A stretch of 64,000 nucleotides of DNA from Alphaproteobacteria bacterium (GTDB lineage Bacteria > Pseudomonadota > Alphaproteobacteria > Caulobacterales > Hyphomonadaceae), in contig WGLW01000024.1 of NCBI GenBank assembly GCA_016125405.1, positions 1 through 64,000 of the forward strand. The letters run 5' to 3'. The notes beneath the pieces are model-generated. The model searched no databases. It was not told where the DNA came from and was given only the letters and a program-made list of their open reading frames with translations. Every line of letters begins with the position of its first letter. Position 1 is the first letter of the stretch. Position numbers and translations under genes: made by a program. Positions 44,702-53,484 of the stretch are shown here, in pieces.

Positions 44702-46075
44702 CTAGTCGGACGGCGCGCCGCCCAGAACCTTGTAGAGCGTGAGACGGTTGGTGAGCTCCACGAGCGATGTCGCCGCCGCGCTGCGGCGAGCGGCGTCGAG
44801 TGTGCGCTGGACCGTCAGCGTGCTCAGGAATGTATCGATGCCGGCCCGGTAACGCTGGTCGGCAAGCTGCAGCGCTTCCTCGCTTGAAGCCACGAGCGCT
44901 GCTTGCGCCTTTCTCTGTTCGTCGATCGTGCCCTGGCGAGCCAGTGCATCCGACACCTCACGGAACGCGATCTGCACGGCGCCCTCGTACTGGGCGAGCA
45001 GGAGATCCCGTTGCGCCTTGGCATAGGCGACATTGGACCCGACTGACGGGGCAAATATGGGTTGTGAGACGGCGGGCGTCGCCGACCAGCTTTCGTTGCC
45101 GCCGGAAAACAGGGACGAGAGGGCCGTACTGGCGACGCCGTCGGCGGCTGTCAGGCTGATGCGAGGAAAGTAGGCCGCGCGTGCGGCGCCGATATTGGCG
45201 TTCGCGCCCTTCAGGCGGGCCTCGGCCTGCAGCACGTCGGGCCGCTGCAGCAAGACGTCCGAGCTGGCCCCGGCAGGAGGCGCGGAGATGCCCGCGTCCA
45301 GAGCATCGAGCGAAGTCGGCAAGAGCGCATCCTCGACGGGTGCGCCAACCAGAAGTTCAAGTGCATTGCGGTCCTGTGCGACCTGCGTTCTGGCGCTGGC
45401 GATGTCCGACTCCGCCTGATGCAGGCTGGTTTCGGCTTCGGTCACGTCGAGACGGTCGGCAAGGCCGGCGCCGTGAAGCGACTGGGTCAATTCCAGCGAG
45501 CGCTGCGCGATATCCCTGGTTTCGCCGCCGATGCGCAGGACATCGAGGTCATATGCATAAACCACGTACGCCGTGGCGATTTCGGTGACCAGCGTGATGC
45601 GGGTTGAGCGGGCGCCCGCTTCACTGGCGACGTATTGTTCGAACGCCGCCTTGGAGAGGTTTCGCAAACGACCGAACAGGTCGATCTCGAAACTTGAAAA
45701 GCCGATGCTGGCGTCGAACAGGCGTGGCGGCGGAGATGCGCCATCGCCGCCCCTATAGGCGGCCGTGAGGCCTGCGGACACCGATGGAAGCTGGCTGGCG
45801 CGCTGGACACCATAAAGGGCGCGGGCGGAGCCGACCTGGGCGAGGGCTGCGCGCAGGTCGCGGTTCTGGGCAAGGCCCCGATCGATGACCTGCCTCAGCT
45901 TGTCGTCGCCGATCAATGTTCGCCACGAGGCCCCGGCGGCGGCCGGCGTGGTTTGCGGGTAGACGCCGCCGCTGGGAAGCGATTGCGGAATGGCTGGTGG
46001 CGGTTGCCGGTAGGCGGGCGCGAGGTTGCACCCGGCAAGCGCGGAGGCGGCGAGGAGACCGGCGAGGCGGCGCAT
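44702..46075 (-). CDS. RND efflux outer membrane lipoprotein (NodT/OprM family)
   Basis: Outer membrane channel of a tripartite drug pump. Signal peptide with lipobox LAGC and two OEP domains; VFLF-type repeats are seen in GFSSFEIDLFGRLRN and in the second half (RPDVLQAEARLKGANANIGA). 457 residues. The start overlaps the RND transporter stop (TGATG, sharing one base), so it is the third gene of the operon adaptor - transporter - channel. Confidence 0.94.
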   Translation of the reverse strand: MRRLAGLLAASALAGCNLAPAYRQPPPAIPQSLPSGGVYPQTTPAAAGASWRTLIGDDKLRQVIDRGLAQNRDLRAALAQVGSARALYGVQRASQLPSVSAGLTAAYRGGDGASPPPRLFDASIGFSSFEIDLFGRLRNLSKAAFEQYVASEAGARSTRITLVTEIATAYVVYAYDLDVLRIGGETRDIAQRSLELTQSLHGAGLADRLDVTEAETSLHQAESDIASARTQVAQDRNALELLVGAPVEDALLPTSLDALDAGISAPPAGASSDVLLQRPDVLQAEARLKGANANIGAARAAYFPRISLTAADGVASTALSSLFSGGNESWSATPAVSQPIFAPSVGSNVAYAKAQRDLLLAQYEGAVQIAFREVSDALARQGTIDEQRKAQAALVASSEEALQLADQRYRAGIDTFLSTLTVQRTLDAARRSAAATSLVELTNRLTLYKVLGGAPSD

Positions 46076-49000
46076 CAGGCTGTCTCTCCTGCCGGACCAG
46101 GCGTCGATGCGCTGCTTTCGTTTTTTGCGGCGTGCTTCTTGTCGGTTCCGAACAGGCGCGAGACGAGGACAAAGAACAGCGGCACGTAGAACACCGCCAG
46201 CACAAGCGCTGTCAGCATGCCGCCGATGACCGCCGTGCCGAGCGCCAGACGGCTGTTGGCGCCGGCCCCCGTCGCCAGCGCCATGGGCAACATGCCCGAG
46301 ATGAAGGAGATCGACGTCATAACGATTGGACGGAACCGGATGCGCGCTGCGTCTTTGGCGGCTTCCAGCGCGCTCTCGCCCCGGCGGTGGGCGGCCTCGG
46401 CGAACTCGACAATGAGGATCGCGTTCTTCGCCGTCAGGCCGACGGTCGTGAGCAGGCCGACCTGGAGATAGATGTTGTTGTCCAGACTGCGCAGGGTTGC
46501 GGCCAGAACAGCGCCGATAACGCCGACGGGCACCACGAGAAGGATGGCGAACGGCACGGACCAGCTTTCGTAAAGCGCAGCCAGGCAGAGGAACACCGCC
46601 AGCAGCGAGACAGCGTAGAGCAGCGGCGCGCGACCACTCGATTGCTGTTCTTCGTAGGAGAGCCCGCTCCAGGCATAAGTGGTCTCGGGCGCGACCTGCT
46701 GCTGCAGCTTGACGATTTCAGCCATGGCGTCGCCGGAGCTGAGACCCTGGCGGGCCTGTCCCTGGATTTCAAACGACGGCACGCCGTTGAACCGCGACAG
46801 CGCCACCGGCCCCTTGGTCCAGTTCAGCGTGGCGAAGGCGGAGAAGGGTGTCATGGCGCCGTTGCCGGAGCGGACGTACCAGGCGTCGAGGTCGCCGGGA
46901 TTGGCCCGGTATTGCGCATCGCCCTGAACGTAGACCCGCTTGACCCGGCCGCGGTCGACAAAGTCGTTCACATACGATCCGCCCCACGCGGTGCTCAGCG
47001 TCGACAGGACCGAGGTTTCGGTGAGGCCGAGCGCGGCGAGCTTGTCCTCGTCGATCGAGATGTGGAGTTGTGGCGTGTCGGGCAGTTCGGATTCGCGGAC
47101 GGAGGCGAGTTTGGGGTCCTGGCGGGCGGCGGCCATCAACTTGGCGTGCAGGTCCGAAAACTCGTCGCGGCTGAGGCCGCCGGAGTTGAGCAATTCAAAG
47201 GTGAAGCCGTCGCTCTGTCCAAGACCACGGATGGCGGGCGGCGTCAGCGCCAGAATGGTTGCGCCGCGAACGGCGGACAGGTTCTTGATTGCCCGGCGCG
47301 CAATGGCGGCGGCGCTGTCCTTGGAACTCTTTCGTTCGCTGAACGGGGCAAGCGAGGTGAAGCCCTGGCCGGAGTTCTGGCCCGCGCCGGAAAAGCCGAA
47401 GCCCTGCACCAGGAAGACGTGCTTCACGTTTTTCCGTTCGGCGCCGAGATAATAATCCTCCACGCTCTTCAGCGTCTGAAGGGTCTGCTCCGCGGTTGAT
47501 CCGGCTGGCAGCGTGAACTGACTCTGCAACTGGCCCTGGTCGTCAACGGGCAGAAAGCTGGTGGGCAGGCGGACAAACATAACGCCCAGGCCGACAAGAA
47601 CCACCGCGTAGAAGCCGAGGAATATCACTCGGCGCGAAACCACAGCGGTGACGCCGCCGACATAACGGCCCGTCAGGCCGTTGAACCAGCGGTTGAAGCG
47701 CGCGAGAGGTCCGTCGCCTTCGTGATGCTCTCCGTTCGGCGGCTTCAACAATGTGGAGCACAGAACGGGAGACAGTATCAGGGCGACCAGCACCGACAGC
47801 ACCATGGACGTGACGACCGTCACGGAGAACTGGCGGTAAATCACGCCGGTGGCGCCGCCAAAGAACGCCATGGGAAGCATGACGGCGGAAAGCACCAGGC
47901 CGATGCCGATTAGCGCTCCGCCGATCTGATCCATGGACTTCCGCGTCGCCTCCATCGGCGACAGCTTTTCCTCCGCCATAAGGCGCTCGACGTTCTCTAC
48001 GACGACGATTGCATCGTCGACGAGCAGGCCAATCGACAGCACCATCCCGAACAGGGTCAGCGTGTTGATTGAGTACCCCAGCACGGACAGAACGCCGAAT
48101 GTGCCAAGAAGAACAACCGGAACGGCGACGGCCGGCACCAGCGTTGCGCGCCAGCTCTGCAGGAAGACGAACATCACGAGGACGACCAGCGCGACGGCCT
48201 CGAGCAGCGTCTTGGCGACTTCCTCAATCGAAAGTTTGACAAAATCGGTGCTGTCCCGCGGAAACGCGATCTTGAAGCCGTCGGGAAGATTTACAGCGAG
48301 CTGGGCGACCTTCGCCTTGACCAGTTCGGCGGTCTTCAGCGCGTCGGCGCCCGGCGCGAGCTGGAGCGCGATACCGGCAGCCGGGTGACGATCCAGACGG
48401 GCGGCAGCGTTGTAACTGTCGCTACCCAATTCGACGCGGGCGACATCTCCGAGACGCACCAGCGATCCATCGGTCTTCGATTTGAGAATGATGTTGCGGA
48501 ACTGTTCAGCCGTATTGTAGCGGGATTTTGCCGTAACGGTCGCGTTCAGCCTTTGGCCCGCAGGCGCGGGAAGCTGGCCAACCTGACCCGCCGAAACCTC
48601 GGTGTTTTGCGCGCGGATGGCGTCAGTCACGTCGGAAGGCATCAGCTGGTAGGCGGCCAGTTTGTAAGGATCGAGCCAGATCCGCATCCCGTACTGCGAC
48701 CCGAAGACCCGGATCGAGCCGATGCCTTCAATGCGCGAGACGGGATCCTGAAATGTGGTCACGAGGTAGTCTGAAATGTCGGAAGCCGTGACGCGGTCGT
48801 TTTCGTCGTAGACGGCAACGATCATCAGGAAGTCGTTCTGCTGCTTCGAAACGTTGATGCCCTGCTGCTGCACGACTTGTGGAAGCCGGCTGACGGCCTG
48901 TTGCACCTTGTTCTGGACCTGGACCTGCGCGGTGTCCGGGTTGGTGCCTTTTGCAAACGTCGCCTGGATCGAGACCTGACCCGTGGCGCTGCTGGAGGAG

Positions 49001-49239
49001 GTAAAGTAGAGCAGGCCGTCGAGGCCGGTAAGTTGCTGCTCGATAACCTGCGTGATGCTGGCTTCGACCGTCTCGGCCGAGGCGCCTGGATAGCTGGCGC
49101 TGATACCGACAGTCGGCGGAGCGATATCCGGGTATTGCGCTACGGGAAGCGTCGCCACGGCCGCAAGCCCGCCAATCATGACGGCGATCGCCAGCACCCA
49201 GGCGAAGATTGGTCGGGCGATGAAGAAGCGGCTGAGCAT
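46075..49239 (-). CDS. RND multidrug efflux transporter (HAE1/AcrB family)
   Basis: Inner membrane proton-driven multidrug exporter, 1054 residues. N-terminal FFIARPIFAWVLAIAVMIGG; transmembrane segment 4 with the proton-relay Asp pair GLLVDDAIVVVENVERL; Lys of helix 10 in TVGLTAKNAILIVEFAE. The large periplasmic loops are intact. Lies 4 bp after the adaptor gene and overlaps the channel gene. Transcribed away from the response regulator; the divergent region between them may be the control point. Confidence 0.96.
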   Translation of the reverse strand: MLSRFFIARPIFAWVLAIAVMIGGLAAVATLPVAQYPDIAPPTVGISASYPGASAETVEASITQVIEQQLTGLDGLLYFTSSSSATGQVSIQATFAKGTNPDTAQVQVQNKVQQAVSRLPQVVQQQGINVSKQQNDFLMIVAVYDENDRVTASDISDYLVTTFQDPVSRIEGIGSIRVFGSQYGMRIWLDPYKLAAYQLMPSDVTDAIRAQNTEVSAGQVGQLPAPAGQRLNATVTAKSRYNTAEQFRNIILKSKTDGSLVRLGDVARVELGSDSYNAAARLDRHPAAGIALQLAPGADALKTAELVKAKVAQLAVNLPDGFKIAFPRDSTDFVKLSIEEVAKTLLEAVALVVLVMFVFLQSWRATLVPAVAVPVVLLGTFGVLSVLGYSINTLTLFGMVLSIGLLVDDAIVVVENVERLMAEEKLSPMEATRKSMDQIGGALIGIGLVLSAVMLPMAFFGGATGVIYRQFSVTVVTSMVLSVLVALILSPVLCSTLLKPPNGEHHEGDGPLARFNRWFNGLTGRYVGGVTAVVSRRVIFLGFYAVVLVGLGVMFVRLPTSFLPVDDQGQLQSQFTLPAGSTAEQTLQTLKSVEDYYLGAERKNVKHVFLVQGFGFSGAGQNSGQGFTSLAPFSERKSSKDSAAAIARRAIKNLSAVRGATILALTPPAIRGLGQSDGFTFELLNSGGLSRDEFSDLHAKLMAAARQDPKLASVRESELPDTPQLHISIDEDKLAALGLTETSVLSTLSTAWGGSYVNDFVDRGRVKRVYVQGDAQYRANPGDLDAWYVRSGNGAMTPFSAFATLNWTKGPVALSRFNGVPSFEIQGQARQGLSSGDAMAEIVKLQQQVAPETTYAWSGLSYEEQQSSGRAPLLYAVSLLAVFLCLAALYESWSVPFAILLVVPVGVIGAVLAATLRSLDNNIYLQVGLLTTVGLTAKNAILIVEFAEAAHRRGESALEAAKDAARIRFRPIVMTSISFISGMLPMALATGAGANSRLALGTAVIGGMLTALVLAVFYVPLFFVLVSRLFGTDKKHAAKNESSASTPGPAGETA

Positions 49240-49243
49240 GGCG

Positions 49244-50389
49244 CTACTTCGCCTTCGCGAGCGAGACCGCCACGGGCTTCACCAGCTGGCCCGGCCTGAC
49301 CTTGTCCGTGCCCTCGACGATCAGCCGATCGCCCGCCTTGAGCCCGCCTGTAATGAGCCATTTGTCGCCGATTGCGCGGTCCGCCTCGACCTCTCGCGGC
49401 TCGACCTTGTCTCCGGCGCCAACCACAAGGGCTGTGGCACGGCCGGTGGGATCCCTCGATATGCCTTGCTGGGGCGCCAGTATCCCATCCGGCACGACGC
49501 CCTGCTGCATCTGCACCCGAACAAACATGCCGGGAAGCAGCAACCCGTCAGGATTCGGCACGCTGGCGCGGATCGTGACCGTGCCGGTGCTTTCATCGAC
49601 AGCTGTTTCCGAAAATTCGACGTGCCCCGGGTATTTATAGGCCGAGCCGTCATCGAGGGTCAGCGTGATGTCGGCGCCTGCCGGCGTAACGTCCCCGGCT
49701 GACATGGCCTGACGAAGTTTGGACAGCCGCGCCCCGGATTCGTTGATGTCGACGTAGATGGGATCGAGTCGCCATACCGTTGTCAGCGCCGTCGTCTGGT
49801 TCGCGATCACCAGGGCGCCCTGGGTAACGGACGAGCGCCCGATCGTGCCGTTGATCGGCGAGAGAATGCGGGTGTAGCCAAGATTGATTTCCGCCGACTG
49901 GAGCGCAGCCTTGGCTTGCTGAACAGCGGCGGAAGCTTGGCGGGCGGAGGCCGCCACGTCGTCGGCATCCTGCCGGCTGACGGCCTCGGTGCCGGTCAGA
50001 GTGGCGTAGCGCTCAGCCTTGGACTGCGCTGCCGCGGCGGTTGCCTCGGCTGAAGCCAATTGCGCTGCGGCCTGATCCCGCGCTGCCCGATACGTCGAGG
50101 GATCGATCTGGTAGAGCGGCTGGCCAGCCTTGACCTTGCCGCCTTCCACGAAGAGCCGCTTTTGAATGATCCCCCCAATCTGTGGACGGATCTCGGCGAC
50201 TTCGTAGGGATTGGTGCGCCCGGCGAGGTCGGCGGTCAGGGTCACCGGTTCAGTCGCCAGTGTAACGTAACCAACTTCCCGCGTTGATGGCGGCGCCTTC
50301 TTGGGCTCTCCGCAGGCGGACGCCAACAGGGCCAGCAAGGCCAGCGACCCGGACGGCAGGATTCCTCGGCTAGTGCGCACGACAGACAT
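49244..50389 (-). CDS. RND efflux periplasmic adaptor (membrane fusion protein)
   Basis: 381-residue HlyD/AcrA-type adaptor. Lipoprotein-like N terminus with lipobox LASAC; lipoyl domain motif TADLAGRTNPYEVAEIRPQI (split); hairpin region rich in Ala/Gln (ASAEATAAAAQSKAERY); beta-barrel domain with IYVDINESGARLSKLR; C-terminal GDRLIVEGTDKVRPGQLV. First gene of the RND operon. Connects transporter with outer membrane channel. Confidence 0.94.
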   Translation of the reverse strand: MSVVRTSRGILPSGSLALLALLASACGEPKKAPPSTREVGYVTLATEPVTLTADLAGRTNPYEVAEIRPQIGGIIQKRLFVEGGKVKAGQPLYQIDPSTYRAARDQAAAQLASAEATAAAAQSKAERYATLTGTEAVSRQDADDVAASARQASAAVQQAKAALQSAEINLGYTRILSPINGTIGRSSVTQGALVIANQTTALTTVWRLDPIYVDINESGARLSKLRQAMSAGDVTPAGADITLTLDDGSAYKYPGHVEFSETAVDESTGTVTIRASVPNPDGLLLPGMFVRVQMQQGVVPDGILAPQQGISRDPTGRATALVVGAGDKVEPREVEADRAIGDKWLITGGLKAGDRLIVEGTDKVRPGQLVKPVAVSLAKAK

Positions 50390-50539
50390 AGCAGATCTCC
50401 GGGTGTCACGAGGCGCGACGACGAAAATTCGCCTGGGGGAAGCGCCGCCCCGTGCGCGGACTCTTGCGGTCCAGCCAGCTGATTATGGCCGCTAACGATC
50501 CGGCGGGCACGGCACAAACAATGCCCGGGCGTAAGTTCG

Positions 50540-50569
50540 TGTGTCGCAATGTATCAGAATATGTCGGAT
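50540..50569 (+). promoter_or_regulatory. Three tandem 10-bp direct repeats before the response regulator
   Basis: TGTGTCGCAA, TGTATCAGAA and TATGTCGGAT follow one another without gap. OmpR-type regulators bind direct repeats spaced by one helical turn, so this may be the binding site of the response regulator encoded at 50617, acting on itself and perhaps on the divergent RND operon. Not conserved-tested. Confidence 0.4.
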
Positions 50570-50616
50570 CGCAGGGCGGGGAGACGCGGCGGCCGTTTGG
50601 GACGTATAAGAGCGGG

Positions 50617-51333
50617 ATGTCGACGGCTATTGATCAACCACAGAGGATTCTTGTCGTCGATGACGATGAGGATATTCGCGACCTCGTCGTGGAGCAGCTG
50701 GAACGAGAGCACTACGAGTTGCGCTCGGCCTCCGCGTTGAGCGAGATCAGGCCCGCGATTTCCGGTTGGCCCGTCGACCTCATCGTGCTCGATCTCAACC
50801 TGCCGGACGGCGATGGTCTGAATTTCTGTCGCGAGCTACGCGCAGAGGGTCGGGGCGTCGCCATCATCATGGTGACGGCGCGGGACAATCCCATCGACCG
50901 CGTTCTGGGTCTCGAGCTTGGCGCCGATGATTATCTGACAAAGCCATTTGAGCCTCGCGAACTGCTGGCTCGCATTCGAAATCTGTTGCGTCGTCGATCC
51001 GAAGACGGCGGGGAGGGGCGCAACAAGCGCTACGCCCGGATTGGCGCCTGGCGTCTGGATCTGGTGCAGCGGCGCCTGATCGCGCCGGACGAGCGCCTGG
51101 TCATGCTGTCATCGGCGGAATTCCGTCTGCTGGAACGCTTCGTTCGCGCGCCGAATGTCGTGCTGTCGCGCGAGAGGCTGCTGCCGGAACGCAAGGCGAC
51201 GGTCGCCAATGACAGATCAATCGACCTGCAGATCAGTCGCTTGCGCCAGAAACTGGCGGACGCAGGAGCCGACCTGATCCTCACTGTTCGCAATGAAGGT
51301 TACGTTCTCGCCAGCACGGTGACTTTTGAATGA
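50617..51333 (+). CDS. Two-component response regulator, OmpR family
   Basis: 238 residues. Receiver domain with acidic pocket VVDDDED, phosphorylated Asp in VLDLNLP, Thr in MVTARD and Lys in LTKPFEP. Winged-helix DNA-binding domain at the C terminus (LSSAEFRLLERF, RSIDLQISRLRQKL, VRNEGYVLAS). Start ATG 50617 is chosen as it gives a normal N terminus; upstream frame to 50452 holds the repeat element. It overlaps the kinase gene by 4 bp and is divergent from the RND pump genes, which it probably controls. Confidence 0.94.
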   Translation: MSTAIDQPQRILVVDDDEDIRDLVVEQLEREHYELRSASALSEIRPAISGWPVDLIVLDLNLPDGDGLNFCRELRAEGRGVAIIMVTARDNPIDRVLGLELGADDYLTKPFEPRELLARIRNLLRRRSEDGGEGRNKRYARIGAWRLDLVQRRLIAPDERLVMLSSAEFRLLERFVRAPNVVLSRERLLPERKATVANDRSIDLQISRLRQKLADAGADLILTVRNEGYVLASTVTFE

Positions 51334-52724
51334 AGCTCACCTCGCTTCTTGATCTGGGCGCCGTGCTCAACACCATGGCGGGGCGCATATTCATTTTTCT
51401 CAGCATCGGAATGCTGATCGCGGCGACCGCCTCGCTGCTGGTGGCGGAGCAGAAGCGGCGTTCAGATTTCGAGCATGTCCGCCTCGAACGGGTCGTCACC
51501 GCGGTTTCCGACGTGCGCCCGCAGTTCGACCGCAATCCCGCAGAAACTATGCAGCTGATCAGCGAGGATCGCATCGTCAGTGTCCGGCCGGCGCCCGAGG
51601 GGATGGCGATTCCGGTTTCGGATCCTGACCTTGTGAAGGGGCTTCAACAGGCCCTTGGACCAATGGCCAATCCGGACGCGGGGGAAGTATCGAGCAGCCT
51701 GTGTTTCCCAAGGCGCATACAGACAATCGCGGAAGCATCCGGCCTCACGCGTGGCGAACAGATGGCGCATGCCGTTCTGCCGGATTGCTGGATCGTGCGT
51801 TTCAACGACGCAGCAAATGTCCGGCGATCGGTGGCGATCTACCTTCCGCCCATGATCCTGGGCTCGGCGTTCAACTGGGATTATTTCGTCGGTCTGGTCA
51901 TTGGAAGCGCTATTCTCGCCATCCTGATCGCGCGCTTTGCGTCGGCGCCGCTGGTGCGTCTGCGCAAGGCCGCCAATTCGTTCTCGGTCTCGCAGGATGG
52001 CGAGCAGATTGATGAAACCGGCCCGCGTGAAGTCCGCGCCGCGCTTGCAACCTTCAATGTGATGCAAAAGCGGGTTCGCGACGGGTTTCAGAACCGGACG
52101 CAATTGCTCGCCTCGATCAGCCACGACCTGCAAACGCCGCTGACGCGCCTGCGGCTTCGACTGGAACAGGTGACGGACGAGAAGTTGCGTCAGAAGTTGA
52201 TCAACGATCTTGCCGCGACGCAGTCGCTCGTTCGCGAGGGTCTCGATCTCGCCAGGTCGACGGAAAGCGGCGAGGAGTGGTCGGTGGTGGATATCGATTC
52301 CCTGGTTGCGAGCATCGCCGAGGACGCCGCCGAATTCGGCGCATCGGTAAGCTTCAGCGGCGGATGTGGGCGCAATGTGCGGGTCAAACCCAGCGCTCTC
52401 AGCCGCTGCCTCAATAACCTGATCGACAACGCGGTCCGGTATGGCGGCGACGCCGAAGTCAGTTGCCGCGCCGATAATGATCGGGTCGTAATTTCGGTTA
52501 GGGATCACGGCCCGGGCCTCAGCCCGGAATGTATCGAGCGCATGTTTGAACCGTTTGTGCGCGGAGAGGGCGAGGCAGGGCGAGCCGCGCGCGGACCCGG
52601 TCCGGGCACCGGGATAGGTCTTACAATTGCGCGCGCGCAGGCGCGGACATCGGGAGCGGAGGTGCATCTCCGCAATCATGCTGGTGGCGGACTGGTCGCT
52701 GAAATCGAGATGGCTGCGGCTTAG
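51330..52724 (+). CDS. Two-component sensor histidine kinase
   Basis: 464-residue membrane kinase. Two membrane segments (about 20-40 and 178-205) enclose a periplasmic sensor part. HAMP-like linker, then H box SISHDLQTPLTRLRL with the phospho-acceptor His, N box NNLIDNAVRYG, G1 DHGPGLS and G2 GPGTGIGLTIARA. ATGA overlap with the regulator gene. Its stop overlaps the convergent TetR gene stop by 3 bp. The signal is unknown; pump substrates or envelope stress are possible. Confidence 0.94.
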   Translation: MKLTSLLDLGAVLNTMAGRIFIFLSIGMLIAATASLLVAEQKRRSDFEHVRLERVVTAVSDVRPQFDRNPAETMQLISEDRIVSVRPAPEGMAIPVSDPDLVKGLQQALGPMANPDAGEVSSSLCFPRRIQTIAEASGLTRGEQMAHAVLPDCWIVRFNDAANVRRSVAIYLPPMILGSAFNWDYFVGLVIGSAILAILIARFASAPLVRLRKAANSFSVSQDGEQIDETGPREVRAALATFNVMQKRVRDGFQNRTQLLASISHDLQTPLTRLRLRLEQVTDEKLRQKLINDLAATQSLVREGLDLARSTESGEEWSVVDIDSLVASIAEDAAEFGASVSFSGGCGRNVRVKPSALSRCLNNLIDNAVRYGGDAEVSCRADNDRVVISVRDHGPGLSPECIERMFEPFVRGEGEAGRAARGPGPGTGIGLTIARAQARTSGAEVHLRNHAGGGLVAEIEMAAA

Positions 52725-53347
52725 CGCGGCGCATACGCGGCCATGAACAACCTGACGGCGCTCGCGACCTCCGCAGTGATTTCGTCTTCTGTCGGCTCAC
52801 CCGCGGCGGCGCAGAGCCGCGCCTTGAGCAGCCGATTCTGGCATAGGGCAGTGAACTGGTGCGCGGCGCGCAGAGGGTCATCAAGCTTGAGGTGCCCGGC
52901 TTTCCGCGCATCTTCCAGAAAACCAGCCAGCAGCGCTGCGCCGCTTTCCGGACCGCTTTGATAAAATGCCTGTCCGATTTCAGGAGACCGCTCGGCCTCG
53001 GCGGTGATCATCCGGAAATGGCGCAGGTTGTAGTCGGACATCACCATGCGGAGATAGCTTTTCCCCAGTCTGGTCAGGGCGGTGCCGATATCTTCTTCAT
53101 CCGCGGCGAGCGCAAAAATTTCCCCTTGCTGCCAGGCGCAGTGCCGTCGCACATAGGCTTCGAAAAGCTCCTCCTTGCTCCGGAAGTAGTTGTAGAGGGT
53201 CGCCTTCGACCCCCCCACGCGCGCCGCGATTGTGGACATGGACGCCGCCGCATAGCCTTCCTCGAGAAAGACGTCGCGCGCCACATCCAGGATGGCCTCG
53301 CGCCGGGCATCGCGGGCAGACAGCGGCTTGGTCGTGGCTTGTCCCAT
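52721..53347 (-). CDS. TetR family transcriptional regulator
   Basis: 208-residue regulator. N-terminal helix-turn-helix with ARREAILDVARDVFLEEGYA and VGGSKATLYNYFRSKEELF, followed by an all-helical ligand-binding domain of the AcrR C-terminal type (FQSGPESG-like, QNRLLKARLC). Divergent from the efflux operon at 53485 with a 19 bp palindrome in between, so it very likely represses that operon and itself. Ligand binding would release the DNA. Confidence 0.93.
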   Translation of the reverse strand: MGQATTKPLSARDARREAILDVARDVFLEEGYAAASMSTIAARVGGSKATLYNYFRSKEELFEAYVRRHCAWQQGEIFALAADEEDIGTALTRLGKSYLRMVMSDYNLRHFRMITAEAERSPEIGQAFYQSGPESGAALLAGFLEDARKAGHLKLDDPLRAAHQFTALCQNRLLKARLCAAAGEPTEDEITAEVASAVRLFMAAYAPR

Positions 53348-53419
53348 AAAAAAATCCTGCGCGTCCCGGTTGATTTCGGTTTGCAGCTGCGAAGTGGACG
53401 CCTATATGGCGACATAAGC

Positions 53420-53438
53420 TGACCGTACTGTACAGTCA
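53420..53438. promoter_or_regulatory. Candidate TetR operator (19 bp palindrome)
   Basis: TGACCGTACTGTACAGTCA is an inverted repeat centred on T53429: TGAC-N-GTAC / GTAC-N-GTCA with only one mismatched pair. It lies between the divergent tetR (start 53347) and outer membrane factor (start 53485) genes, where an AcrR/TetR operator is expected. Confidence 0.65.
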
Positions 53439-53484
53439 ATCATGCGGCCCGCCTGTGGATAAGTAAATTCGGCCAGGATGATCG

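Noticed and set aside
45916-47499. Plus-strand open frame of 527 codons under the RND pump genes
   Set aside because: Antisense to the transporter; no domain, Arg/Gln/His-rich.
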